Below, one piece after another: positions 8,472 through 14,855 of a stretch of DNA of 64,000 nt. The stretch comes from DASVHS01 sp038244815. GTDB lineage: Bacteria; Acidobacteriota; Thermoanaerobaculia; Gp7-AA8. The stretch spans positions 130,552 to 194,551 of the forward strand of contig JBBRTB010000006.1 of the NCBI GenBank assembly GCA_038244815.1. Direction: 5' to 3'. The notes under the pieces are model-generated. The model searched no databases. It worked only from the letters and a program-made list of their open reading frames with translations, and had not been told where the DNA came from. A program made the position numbers and the translations under genes. Each line of letters starts with the position of its first letter. Position 1 is the stretch's first letter.

Positions 8472-8614
8472 AGCGCGGCGAGTTGTATCGGGTTCCTCAT
8501 CCATCACGTTCCGATCCCAAGCGAAGCCGCGTGTTCGTCATTGTCAGTCGGCGCATCGAGTCGGAAGCGGAGCGGACGCGCGCGGAATCGCCGAGGCTAG
8601 AGTTAGGATCAGGC
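8468..8614 (+). pseudogene. Truncated MazF toxin remnant
   Basis: From GTG 8468 the frame reads VKRGELYRVPHPSRSD, then RVFVIVSRR, a very good match to the first 30 or so residues of MazF mRNA interferases (which are about 105-115 aa). After VSRRIE the similarity ends and the frame runs through unrelated sequence into the next antitoxin without a stop. The rest of the toxin fold is absent, so no active toxin is expected. Confidence 0.75.
8604..8609 (+). promoter_or_regulatory. -10 hexamer TAGGAT, 5 nt before hicB GTG 8615
   Basis: TAGGAT with a 5-nt gap to the start codon gives the second antitoxin its own leaderless-type promoter, inside the dead mazF frame. Confidence 0.5.
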
Positions 8615-8830
8615 GTGCGCAACGAATTTACCTCGGTCATCGAACGCGACGGCGAGTGGTTCATCGGCTACTGCCCCGAGATTCCGGGTGCGAACGGTCA
8701 GGGCAAGACAGTCGAAGAATGCAGAGAGAATCTCGCCGCGGCGATCGCCCTCATCCTTGAGGATCGCCGGGAAGACGGTCTTCGTGGTGTTCCGTCGAGC
8801 GCCGAAAAAGGCACCGTCGTCGTTCCGTGA
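8615..8830 (+). CDS. hicB: HicB-family antitoxin
   Basis: 71 aa, starting at GTG 8615. FTSVIERDGEWFIGYCPEIPG followed by QGKTVEECRENLAAAI and ALILEDRRED is the compact HicB fold, full length for the short form of the family. HicB antitoxins bind and block the HicA mRNA interferase. The reading frame is continuous with the upstream mazF remnant, so a fused 120-residue product is formally possible, but homologs begin where I place the start. The hicA partner directly downstream is truncated. Confidence 0.82.
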   Translation: MRNEFTSVIERDGEWFIGYCPEIPGANGQGKTVEECRENLAAAIALILEDRREDGLRGVPSSAEKGTVVVP

Positions 8831-8904
8831 AGCAGCGAGAGCTGCTTCGCCACCTTCGCAGGTTTGGTTGCAATCGCAAGCGCCAGAGACCTCAACGTTT
8901 CTGA
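8827..8904 (+). pseudogene. Truncated HicA toxin remnant
   Basis: GTG 8827 overlaps the hicB stop (GTGA). VKQRELLRHLRRFGC is the conserved N-terminus of HicA mRNA interferases; the next ten residues (NRKRQRPQRF) do not match and a stop follows. HicA needs its later catalytic histidine region (normally about 60 aa in total), which is missing in all three frames downstream. Confidence 0.78.
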
Positions 8905-8970
8905 GCCTGAGCCGGAGCCCAACTCCACGCGGCTGAGCGCAAGGCCCGTTGGACCGAGCGGACGACGCTG

Positions 8971-8976
8971 TAGAAT
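8971..8976 (+). promoter_or_regulatory. -10 hexamer TAGAAT, 10 nt before ATG 8987
   Basis: TAGAAT with a 10-nt gap to the start and no Shine-Dalgarno sequence; probable promoter of the third antitoxin. Confidence 0.45.
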
Positions 8977-8986
8977 CTGCCTGGCT

Positions 8987-9175
8987 ATGGGTAAGCCGAA
9001 AGACGAAGTCCGGCAATTGCTCGACTCGCTGCCCGAAGACGCGTCGTTCGAGGACATCCAGTACCACATCGATGTGCGGCAAGCGGTCCGGCGCGGAATT
9101 GAAGCGGCCGATCGCGGTGAGCTTATCGAGCACGAAGAAGTGGAAGGCCGGATGACGAAGTGGCTTGGCGAGTAA
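8987..9175 (+). CDS. RelB/ParD-type antitoxin of a decayed relE/parE locus
   Basis: 62 aa. VRQLLDSLPEDASFEDIQYH followed by VRQAVRRGIEAADRGELI and HEEVEGRMTKW matches a common small antitoxin family encoded upstream of RelE/ParE toxins. The product looks complete. The downstream frame overlaps its end by 16 bp and opens like a ParE toxin. It would bind that toxin and autoregulate; with the toxin truncated it is a solitary antitoxin. Confidence 0.75.
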   Translation: MGKPKDEVRQLLDSLPEDASFEDIQYHIDVRQAVRRGIEAADRGELIEHEEVEGRMTKWLGE

Positions 9176-9303
9176 GGTGGACCGAACTTGCCCGGCGCGG
9201 TGTCGAGGCCGCCGCTGACTACATTGCTCGAGACTCTCCACGCTATGCCGGTTCGCTGACGCTGAGCGAGGTGAAATTCGTTTGGCAGGTTGAGGGCGCA
9301 TAG
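9160..9303 (+). pseudogene. Truncated RelE/ParE toxin remnant
   Basis: From GTG 9160 the frame reads VAWRVRWTELARRGVEAAAD then YIARDSPRYAGS, the typical first helix pair of RelE/ParE toxins (usually about 95 aa). The match ends there; 15 unrelated residues follow, then TAG 9301. The beta-sheet core with the catalytic or gyrase-binding C-terminus is absent. Confidence 0.78.
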
Positions 9304-9306
9304 CAT
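9301..9306 (+). promoter_or_regulatory. -10 hexamer TAGCAT, 6 nt before ddaH GTG 9313
   Basis: The first three bases are the TAG stop codon of the parE remnant. Six bases separate the hexamer from the GTG start; no ribosome-binding sequence is present. Confidence 0.6.
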
Positions 9307-9312
9307 AGGGGC

Positions 9313-10068
9313 GTGGTCATCGCCCTGACGCGCGCTCTCAGTCCGCGCATCGTCGAATGCGAGCTCACGTACCTGGACAGAACGCCCATCGACTTTGCGC
9401 GCGCGGCAGAGCAACACGATGCATACGAGCGGCTGCTCGAGGCTCACGGCTGCATGATCCGGCGCGTGGATGACGCGGATGATTCTCCCGATGGCGTGTT
9501 CGTCGAGGATGCTGCGGTCGTCCTCGACGGGCTCGCGGTGATCACGCGGCCGGGCGCGACGTCGCGGCGCGGGGAGACGGAGAGCATGGCCCGCGCCCTT
9601 GCACCGCACCGCCCGCTCCAGCACATCGTCGCTCCGGCCACGCTCGATGGCGGCGACGTGCTCGTCGCAGGCGACACGCTGTTCGTGGGGCGTTCCAGGA
9701 GGACGAACGACGAAGGCATCGTGCAACTGCGCGACGCGGTCGCTGCGTACGGCTACAAAGTCGTCGCAGTCGATTTCAGTGGCTGCCTGCATCTCAAGTC
9801 GGCGGTCACGCGGATTGGCGAGGGGATGCTGCTCTTCAACCCCGGGTACGTGGAGCCGTTCGCGGGCTTCGAGATGGTGGCGGTCGACCCGGAGGAGCCC
9901 GACGCGGCAAACGCATTGCTCCTCGGCGGCGCGCTCATCTTCCCGGCGGAGCACCCACGCACGCGAGAGCTGCTGGCGCACCGCTTCACTGTCTCTGCGT
10001 CCGAGATGAGCGAGTTGCTGAAGGCCGAGGCGGGCGTGACGTGCTGCAGCGTGATCGTCGAAGTGTGA
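9313..10068 (+). CDS. ddaH: Dimethylargininase / arginine deiminase-family amidinotransferase
   Basis: 251 aa, the usual length of DDAH. It hydrolyses N-omega-methylated arginines to citrulline and methylamines. Motifs: substrate-binding FVEDAAVV, GGDVLVAG, the catalytic histidine in CLHLKSA and the nucleophilic cysteine near the C-terminus in VTCCSV. The start is GTG 9313, set by the TAGCAT promoter 6 nt upstream. Bacterial members may act in arginine metabolism instead; the substrate is not proved by the sequence. Confidence 0.88.
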   Translation: MVIALTRALSPRIVECELTYLDRTPIDFARAAEQHDAYERLLEAHGCMIRRVDDADDSPDGVFVEDAAVVLDGLAVITRPGATSRRGETESMARALAPHRPLQHIVAPATLDGGDVLVAGDTLFVGRSRRTNDEGIVQLRDAVAAYGYKVVAVDFSGCLHLKSAVTRIGEGMLLFNPGYVEPFAGFEMVAVDPEEPDAANALLLGGALIFPAEHPRTRELLAHRFTVSASEMSELLKAEAGVTCCSVIVEV

Positions 10069-10095
10069 CTGGCGCGATTTCCGCTTCGGCGCCCC

Positions 10096-10116
10096 GCGAC
10101 CTGCGACCTGCGACCC
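10096..10116. repeat. Tandem-word repeat (GCGACCT x3)
   Basis: Three consecutive GCGACC(T/C) words 28 bp after the ddaH stop. It is the same word type as the right arm of the palindrome at 34226-34250. Confidence 0.5.
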
Positions 10117-10153
10117 CCGACTCGCCGCAACATCGTAGGATGGGATAGTCAGG

Positions 10154-11992
10154 ATGAAACGGGCCCGCTTTCGCGTGATGTTGAGATGGGCCGTCGCCGG
10201 GCCGGTGACGCTGCTGGCGCTTCTGGCCCTGACGTTCCTGATTCTGATCCGCTGGCTCAACAGCCAGGTCGATCTGGTCGACCACACGGACCAGGTGATC
10301 TCGGCGGCGCAGGAAACACAGGCGCTGCTGATCGACATGGAGACGGGGGTTCGCGGGTATCTGCTGACGAACGATCCGGCATTCCTCGCTCCGTATCGCA
10401 AGGCCGCACCGGTCTTTCATCCGGCCCTGTCGGCGCTGCGTCATCTCGTCGCCGACAGCCCGTCGCAGACCGTGGCGGTGACGCGGATCGAAGGTGAGTA
10501 CAACGACTGGCTGCAGCTGGCCGAGGAAATGCTGTCCGGGAGCGCGAATGCGGATGCCCTCGACGAGGCCCAGATCGCCGAAAAAGGTCAGATGGATACG
10601 ATCCGTCACCACTTCGCGACATTCGTCGGAGTCGAGGAGGGCGTGCGGGCGCAGCGAACGGCCGCCGTACGACGGAACACGCGAACCGTCGTGGCCACGA
10701 GCGCGCTGGCCACCTTCCTGTTCGGAATCATGGCGGCGTTTTTCAGCAGACGTGCTCTGCAGACCGTGGCCAGCGACTACGAGATGACGCTCATCGAGTC
10801 GGAAGCGGCGCGCACGCGCGCGGAATCGCTGGCGCGGGAGAACGAACGGCTTTTCCTCGAGGCCCGGTCGGCCAGCCGGGCCAAGGACGAGTTCCTGGCC
10901 ACGCTCTCCCACGAACTGCGCACGCCGCTCACCTCCATCCTGGGCTGGTCGCGCCTGCTGCAGTTGCAGGGGCCGGATCGCGACAACCTCGATGTGGCGC
11001 TGGAGGCAATCGAGCGCAGTGCCCGGTCGCAGGCCGCACTCATCGAGGACATCCTCGACGTGTCGCGCATCATCACGGGGAAGATGAAGCTCGAGGTGAG
11101 CGATGGCGATGTCCGCGACGCGGTCCGTCACGCCGCCGAGTCGGTGCAGCCGGCGGCCAACGGCAAGCGCATCCGGATCGAGATCGATGCTCCTGAGGAG
11201 GTTCGTCTGTCCGCCGATCCGAACCGGCTCCAGCAGATCATCTGGAATCTCCTGGCGAATGCGGTGAAGTTCAGTCCCTCCGAAACGACCGTCCGCGTTT
11301 CGGCGCGGCGCAACGAAGAGAATGTCGTGATCACCGTCGCCGATCAGGGACAGGGGATCGACGCCGGGTTCCTGCCATTCGTCTTCGACCGTTTCCGCCA
11401 GGCCGACAGTTCGTCGACCCGCGAGTACGGCGGCCTCGGCATCGGGCTGGCTGTGGTGAAGCTGCTCGTCGACCTCCATGGTGGAACGGTTCAGGTGGAC
11501 AGCCCCGGGCTCGGACAGGGTGCGACGTTCACGGTGACGTTACCCGCCCGTCGGCCGCCGGTCTCCGCCGGCGCCTCGCCGGCTCGCACCGGCGGGCGCG
11601 ATCTATTGGCGGAGATCGGCCAGCCACTCACCGGCCACGATCTGCTCATCGTCGATGACGATGCCGACGCCAGGGCAGTGCTCACCGCGATTCTGGGCAC
11701 GTTCGGCGGCCGGATCGAGTCGGCTTCCAGCGTTGCGGAGGCGATGCGGCTTCTGGGACGTCACAGATTCGCGGTGATCCTCACCGACATCGCCATGCCG
11801 CAAGCCGACGGCTTCAGCCTTCTGGAGCGCGTGCGCACCACGCCCGGGCCGAACATCGACACACCGGTCATCGCCATCACCGCGCTCGCGTCCGTAGCCA
11901 GCGGCAGCGGCGGCGTGGAGTTCGCGACGACGATCCGAAAGCCGGTCGATCCCGCGGCACTCGTGTCAGCGGTCGCGTCGATCATTCGCTGA
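10154..11992 (+). CDS. Hybrid sensor histidine kinase/response regulator with CHASE3 domain
   Basis: 612 aa. Order: transmembrane helix (about residues 12-37), periplasmic CHASE3 sensor (METGVRGYLLT is its hallmark), second transmembrane helix near residue 185, HisKA dimerisation domain with phospho-acceptor His253 in FLATLSHELRTPL, HATPase with N box IIWNLLANAVKF, G1 DQGQGID and G2 GGLGIGLAV, then a C-terminal receiver with phospho-acceptor Asp545 in ILTDIAMP and the Lys of RKPVD. It senses an unknown extracytoplasmic signal and passes phosphate internally to its receiver; no output regulator gene is adjacent. TAGGAT lies 12 nt before the ATG. Confidence 0.92.
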   Translation: MKRARFRVMLRWAVAGPVTLLALLALTFLILIRWLNSQVDLVDHTDQVISAAQETQALLIDMETGVRGYLLTNDPAFLAPYRKAAPVFHPALSALRHLVADSPSQTVAVTRIEGEYNDWLQLAEEMLSGSANADALDEAQIAEKGQMDTIRHHFATFVGVEEGVRAQRTAAVRRNTRTVVATSALATFLFGIMAAFFSRRALQTVASDYEMTLIESEAARTRAESLARENERLFLEARSASRAKDEFLATLSHELRTPLTSILGWSRLLQLQGPDRDNLDVALEAIERSARSQAALIEDILDVSRIITGKMKLEVSDGDVRDAVRHAAESVQPAANGKRIRIEIDAPEEVRLSADPNRLQQIIWNLLANAVKFSPSETTVRVSARRNEENVVITVADQGQGIDAGFLPFVFDRFRQADSSSTREYGGLGIGLAVVKLLVDLHGGTVQVDSPGLGQGATFTVTLPARRPPVSAGASPARTGGRDLLAEIGQPLTGHDLLIVDDDADARAVLTAILGTFGGRIESASSVAEAMRLLGRHRFAVILTDIAMPQADGFSLLERVRTTPGPNIDTPVIAITALASVASGSGGVEFATTIRKPVDPAALVSAVASIIR

Positions 11993-12012
11993 GGCCCGAG
12001 GCCTCCGCCTCA
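11990..12012. terminator. Palindrome spanning both stop codons of convergent genes
   Basis: TGAGGC (11990-11995) and GCCTCA (12007-12012) form a 6-bp stem around a GAGGCCTC core. The left arm starts with the TGA of the histidine kinase and the right arm ends with the TGA (minus strand) of the beta-propeller gene. It could act as a weak bidirectional terminator. Confidence 0.45.
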
Positions 12013-13728
12013 CCGTCCCACGGCGCGTCGCTTCGCACTGGCGCTGATCACGAAGAGGTCGCCGTCGTTCTGGGTGTAGATGCGGCCGTCGGGGCCGATC
12101 GAGGTGGGCGTGTAAGCGGCGCCGAGGGCCAGGCGCAGGAAGATGCTCGACTGCAGGATTCCGCCTTGCGCGATGGCGTAGAGATTTCCGTCCTCGCTGT
12201 TCGCGTAGACGACGCCGCGTCCGTCCACGGCCACGGCGTTGACGCACCACTCGAATCCCCACGGGTGATCGTCGACGCACCGGGTCGAGCCGCCGGACTG
12301 TCGCTGGCAACTGAGCGTGTTGGTGCTCTTGAAGCTCCACTCCCGATGCAGCGAGGCATCGAGCTGCGTGATGTTGTACGTCTCCGGATCCGAGGCGTTG
12401 TACAGATTGCGGTTGGTGGGGCAGACGTCGCTGTCGTTGCAGTAGGAGCCGAGGGCGTAGTGATTCTCCTTGAGGATGATCGAGTACGTACCGTCATGGC
12501 GATAGATCGCCGGTGTGAGGTCCCATCCCCACGGGTACGCGGATAGGAACTTGCCGCTGGAACTGAACATCATGAGATGCCCCTGTGCGTAGTTGTAGCG
12601 CGTGTACGCACCATAGAGGATGTTGCCGTCGGGGGTGACCACCGGCGAGGAAGTGGAGTCGTCGCTCACGGAGCCTGAGCCGGCCTGATTGTCGGCGGGA
12701 TCGACTCCGGTCACCGATCCGGCCCGGCAGCCGCCCGTCGATCCGCTGGGCGGAAGCAGGACGTCGCATCCGTCGTGAAAGAGGTTGCGCAGCGACGCCG
12801 TCCATTTCGGCGTCAGGTCGGGGTTGACCGCGACCAGAAACGCCCAGCGGCTGTTCATGTGCGCGCGGCTCACCGTGTAGATGGTTCCGTCGGGAGCGAC
12901 GGCGGGGGCGATGTTCATTCCCGGACGTTGCGCACCGCAGGGCACGGTGGGTGCGGGGGCGTCGCGGCTCGGCGGCCAGGGGAGTTGCCCACTGTCGAAC
13001 AACGAGGTGCATCCGTCGGTTGCCTTCGGCGCATCCGGAGTCAATGACGCGAACGTGGCCTTGGCCATCGTGCCGCTCGCGTCGATGCGAACGAGCCAGG
13101 AGCCCAGCGGATCCATGGTGAACGGCATTGCCGAGGGCTGAATGGCGTTGTAGTAGAGGTTGCCGCCTTCGTCGATGGTCAGCGGGCCGCAGACGAAAAT
13201 CGATGGATCCGTCGAGGTCCCGAACGGATTGAAGCGCTGGATGAGCAGGCCGCTGTCGCGATCGATCTCGTCGATCGTGCCGCCGGCGCCCGGCACCCAG
13301 ACCGCGCCGGCGCTCATGGCCGGGTGAAACACCGGCTCCCAGGCCCCGAACGGCACGGGCTTCCAGTCGCTCGCCCAGGTCCATCGCTCCACGAGCTGAC
13401 CGTCGACACGGCGCATGTCGACGACGCTCCACGTCTGCGTTTCGCGCGAGAACTGGTTGTAGACGCCCCCTTTGCGCAGCAGCACCACTTCGTCGCCGTC
13501 GACCAGCGGCACCGGGTAGTGCGCCAGCAGATCGCCGCCGGCGGATTGCTCCATGACCGGCGCGTTCGGATCGATCGCGATCTCCTGTTCGATGTGGCCT
13601 AGCGGAAGCCCGGACACGGAGGTGGCGCTGTCGTGCCGCCCGTTGGCGCCCCACTGCAGCCAGCTCTGCGCGCGCGCCGACGTTGATAAAGCAGCGATCA
13701 GCAGCGCGGCACCGAGGCGGGAAGGCAT
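12010..13728 (-). CDS. Secreted PQQ-like beta-propeller protein
   Basis: 572 aa with a signal peptide (MPSRLGAALLIAALSTSARA) and WLQWGANGRHDSATS, the QWG..G start typical of outer-membrane or periplasmic PQQ-type beta-propellers. Repeated blades of the type GTIYTVSRAHMNS, GNILYGAYTRYNY, GVVYANSEDGNLYAIA and GRIYTQNDGDLFVIS run through the protein. No quinoprotein catalytic cysteine pair or heme motif is evident, so it is probably a binding or scaffold protein rather than a dehydrogenase. Paired cysteines suggest disulfides. Start ATG 13728 is set by TAGAAT 6 nt upstream. Confidence 0.78.
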   Translation of the reverse strand: MPSRLGAALLIAALSTSARAQSWLQWGANGRHDSATSVSGLPLGHIEQEIAIDPNAPVMEQSAGGDLLAHYPVPLVDGDEVVLLRKGGVYNQFSRETQTWSVVDMRRVDGQLVERWTWASDWKPVPFGAWEPVFHPAMSAGAVWVPGAGGTIDEIDRDSGLLIQRFNPFGTSTDPSIFVCGPLTIDEGGNLYYNAIQPSAMPFTMDPLGSWLVRIDASGTMAKATFASLTPDAPKATDGCTSLFDSGQLPWPPSRDAPAPTVPCGAQRPGMNIAPAVAPDGTIYTVSRAHMNSRWAFLVAVNPDLTPKWTASLRNLFHDGCDVLLPPSGSTGGCRAGSVTGVDPADNQAGSGSVSDDSTSSPVVTPDGNILYGAYTRYNYAQGHLMMFSSSGKFLSAYPWGWDLTPAIYRHDGTYSIILKENHYALGSYCNDSDVCPTNRNLYNASDPETYNITQLDASLHREWSFKSTNTLSCQRQSGGSTRCVDDHPWGFEWCVNAVAVDGRGVVYANSEDGNLYAIAQGGILQSSIFLRLALGAAYTPTSIGPDGRIYTQNDGDLFVISASAKRRAVGR

Positions 13729-13734
13729 CGTCCG

Positions 13735-13740
13735 ATTCTA
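13735..13740 (-). promoter_or_regulatory. -10 hexamer TAGAAT, 6 nt before ATG 13728
   Basis: On the minus strand TAGAAT (13740 down to 13735) is separated from the ATG by six bases. Its first three bases are the TAG stop codon of the upstream KAS III-like gene, so one triplet serves both purposes. Confidence 0.6.
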
Positions 13741-14808
13741 ATGGGCGACGCGATAGACGGCCGCGTTGATGTGCATGCCCGCGCCGACACTGGCGAAAAC
13801 GATGTTGTCGCCGGGATGCAACTCGTGCTCTTTCATCTCGCCCTTGACGACGAGATCGAGCAGCGTCGGAATCGTCGCCACCGAGCTGTTGCCGAGCCAC
13901 GAGATGGACATGGGCATGACCCCGGAGGGCGGCTCTCCGGCGTCGTACAGCTTGTACAGCGCGCCCAGGATGGCCTCGTCCATCTTGCCGTTGGCCTGAT
14001 GGATGAACACCTTGCTCACTTTGCACAGCGGCACACCGGCGCGCTCGAGCGCTTCCTTGACCGTGACGGCCACCGTGTTCAGCGCGTACTTGTAGAGCTT
14101 GCGCCCCTCCATCTTCAGGAACAGCGCCTCGAGGAAGGCCTCGCGATCGTACGACTGCCCCATGAAGAGCATCCTGGAGTGCTCGATGGTGTCGGAGCGG
14201 ACGGCGTGCGACAGGATGCCCGCGTCGGTCTCCTGACCTTCGAGGATCACCGCGCCCGCCCCGTCGGCGTAGATGAGGCTGTCGCGGTCGTGCGGGTCGG
14301 AGATGCGCGACAGCGTGTCCGCACCGATGATCATGGCCCGCTTCACATCGCCGCTGCGGATCATGTAATCGGCCTGAATCACGCCCTGCAGCCAGCCCGG
14401 ACAGCCGAACACCAGGTCATAGGCGACCGTGCGCGGGTTCTGGATCTTCAGCTTTGCCTTCACGCGCGCGGCCAGCGCCGGAACGAGGTCGACGTTCGTC
14501 GTGCCGGCGCGCACATCCCCGAAGTTGTGCCCGACGATGATGTAGTCGAGGGTCTCGCCGTCGATGCCCGAAGACTCCAGCGCTTTGCGGGCCGCGTCGC
14601 AGGCGATGTCGGAGGTCACCAGGTCGTCCGGCACGTAGCGGCGCTCGCGAATGCCGGTGATGGCCTCGAACTGTTTCAGAATCTCGGCGTTCGACTTCGG
14701 GATCTTGTTCTCGTCAGCATCGCGGAACTCGTGATCGAGAAATGCGTCGTTCGGCACGACGACCGACGGGATGTGGCTCCCGGTTCCGACGATGACGGAG
14801 CGGATCAT
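13738..14808 (-). CDS. 3-oxoacyl-ACP synthase III-like thiolase-fold enzyme
   Basis: 356 aa. Decarboxylating Claisen condensation enzyme of the FabH superfamily. The catalytic triad is visible: Cys in DLVFGCPGWLQG, His in FIHQANGKM and Asn in LGNSSVAT. The C-terminus FASVGAGMHINAAVYR is the family's closing motif. It is longer than housekeeping FabH (about 320 aa) and not next to other fab genes, so it may serve a specialised lipid or secondary-metabolite pathway rather than general fatty-acid initiation. Confidence 0.87.
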   Translation of the reverse strand: MIRSVIVGTGSHIPSVVVPNDAFLDHEFRDADENKIPKSNAEILKQFEAITGIRERRYVPDDLVTSDIACDAARKALESSGIDGETLDYIIVGHNFGDVRAGTTNVDLVPALAARVKAKLKIQNPRTVAYDLVFGCPGWLQGVIQADYMIRSGDVKRAMIIGADTLSRISDPHDRDSLIYADGAGAVILEGQETDAGILSHAVRSDTIEHSRMLFMGQSYDREAFLEALFLKMEGRKLYKYALNTVAVTVKEALERAGVPLCKVSKVFIHQANGKMDEAILGALYKLYDAGEPPSGVMPMSISWLGNSSVATIPTLLDLVVKGEMKEHELHPGDNIVFASVGAGMHINAAVYRVAH

Positions 14809-14814
14809 CCTTTA

Positions 14815-14820
14815 AGCATA
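14815..14820 (-). promoter_or_regulatory. -10 hexamer TATGCT, 6 nt before ATG 14808
   Basis: On the minus strand TATGCT is followed by six bases (TAAAGG) and the ATG of the KAS III-like gene. The divergent addB promoter hexamer lies 19 bp away. Confidence 0.55.
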
Positions 14821-14838
14821 ATGCGAGAGCCCGGCCGA

Positions 14839-14844
14839 TAGAAT
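14839..14844 (+). promoter_or_regulatory. -10 hexamer TAGAAT upstream of addB
   Basis: TAGAAT is 11 nt before ATG 14856. An overlapping TAGGCA (14844-14849) is exactly 6 nt before the same ATG. No Shine-Dalgarno sequence is visible. Confidence 0.5.
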
Positions 14845-14855
14845 AGGCAACCTCG

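Noticed and set aside
7202..8614. Long plus-strand frame running from inside deaD into the mazF remnant and hicB
   Set aside because: The first 1.2 kb is the reverse of deaD. Only the parts after 8468 have real similarity, and they are annotated separately.
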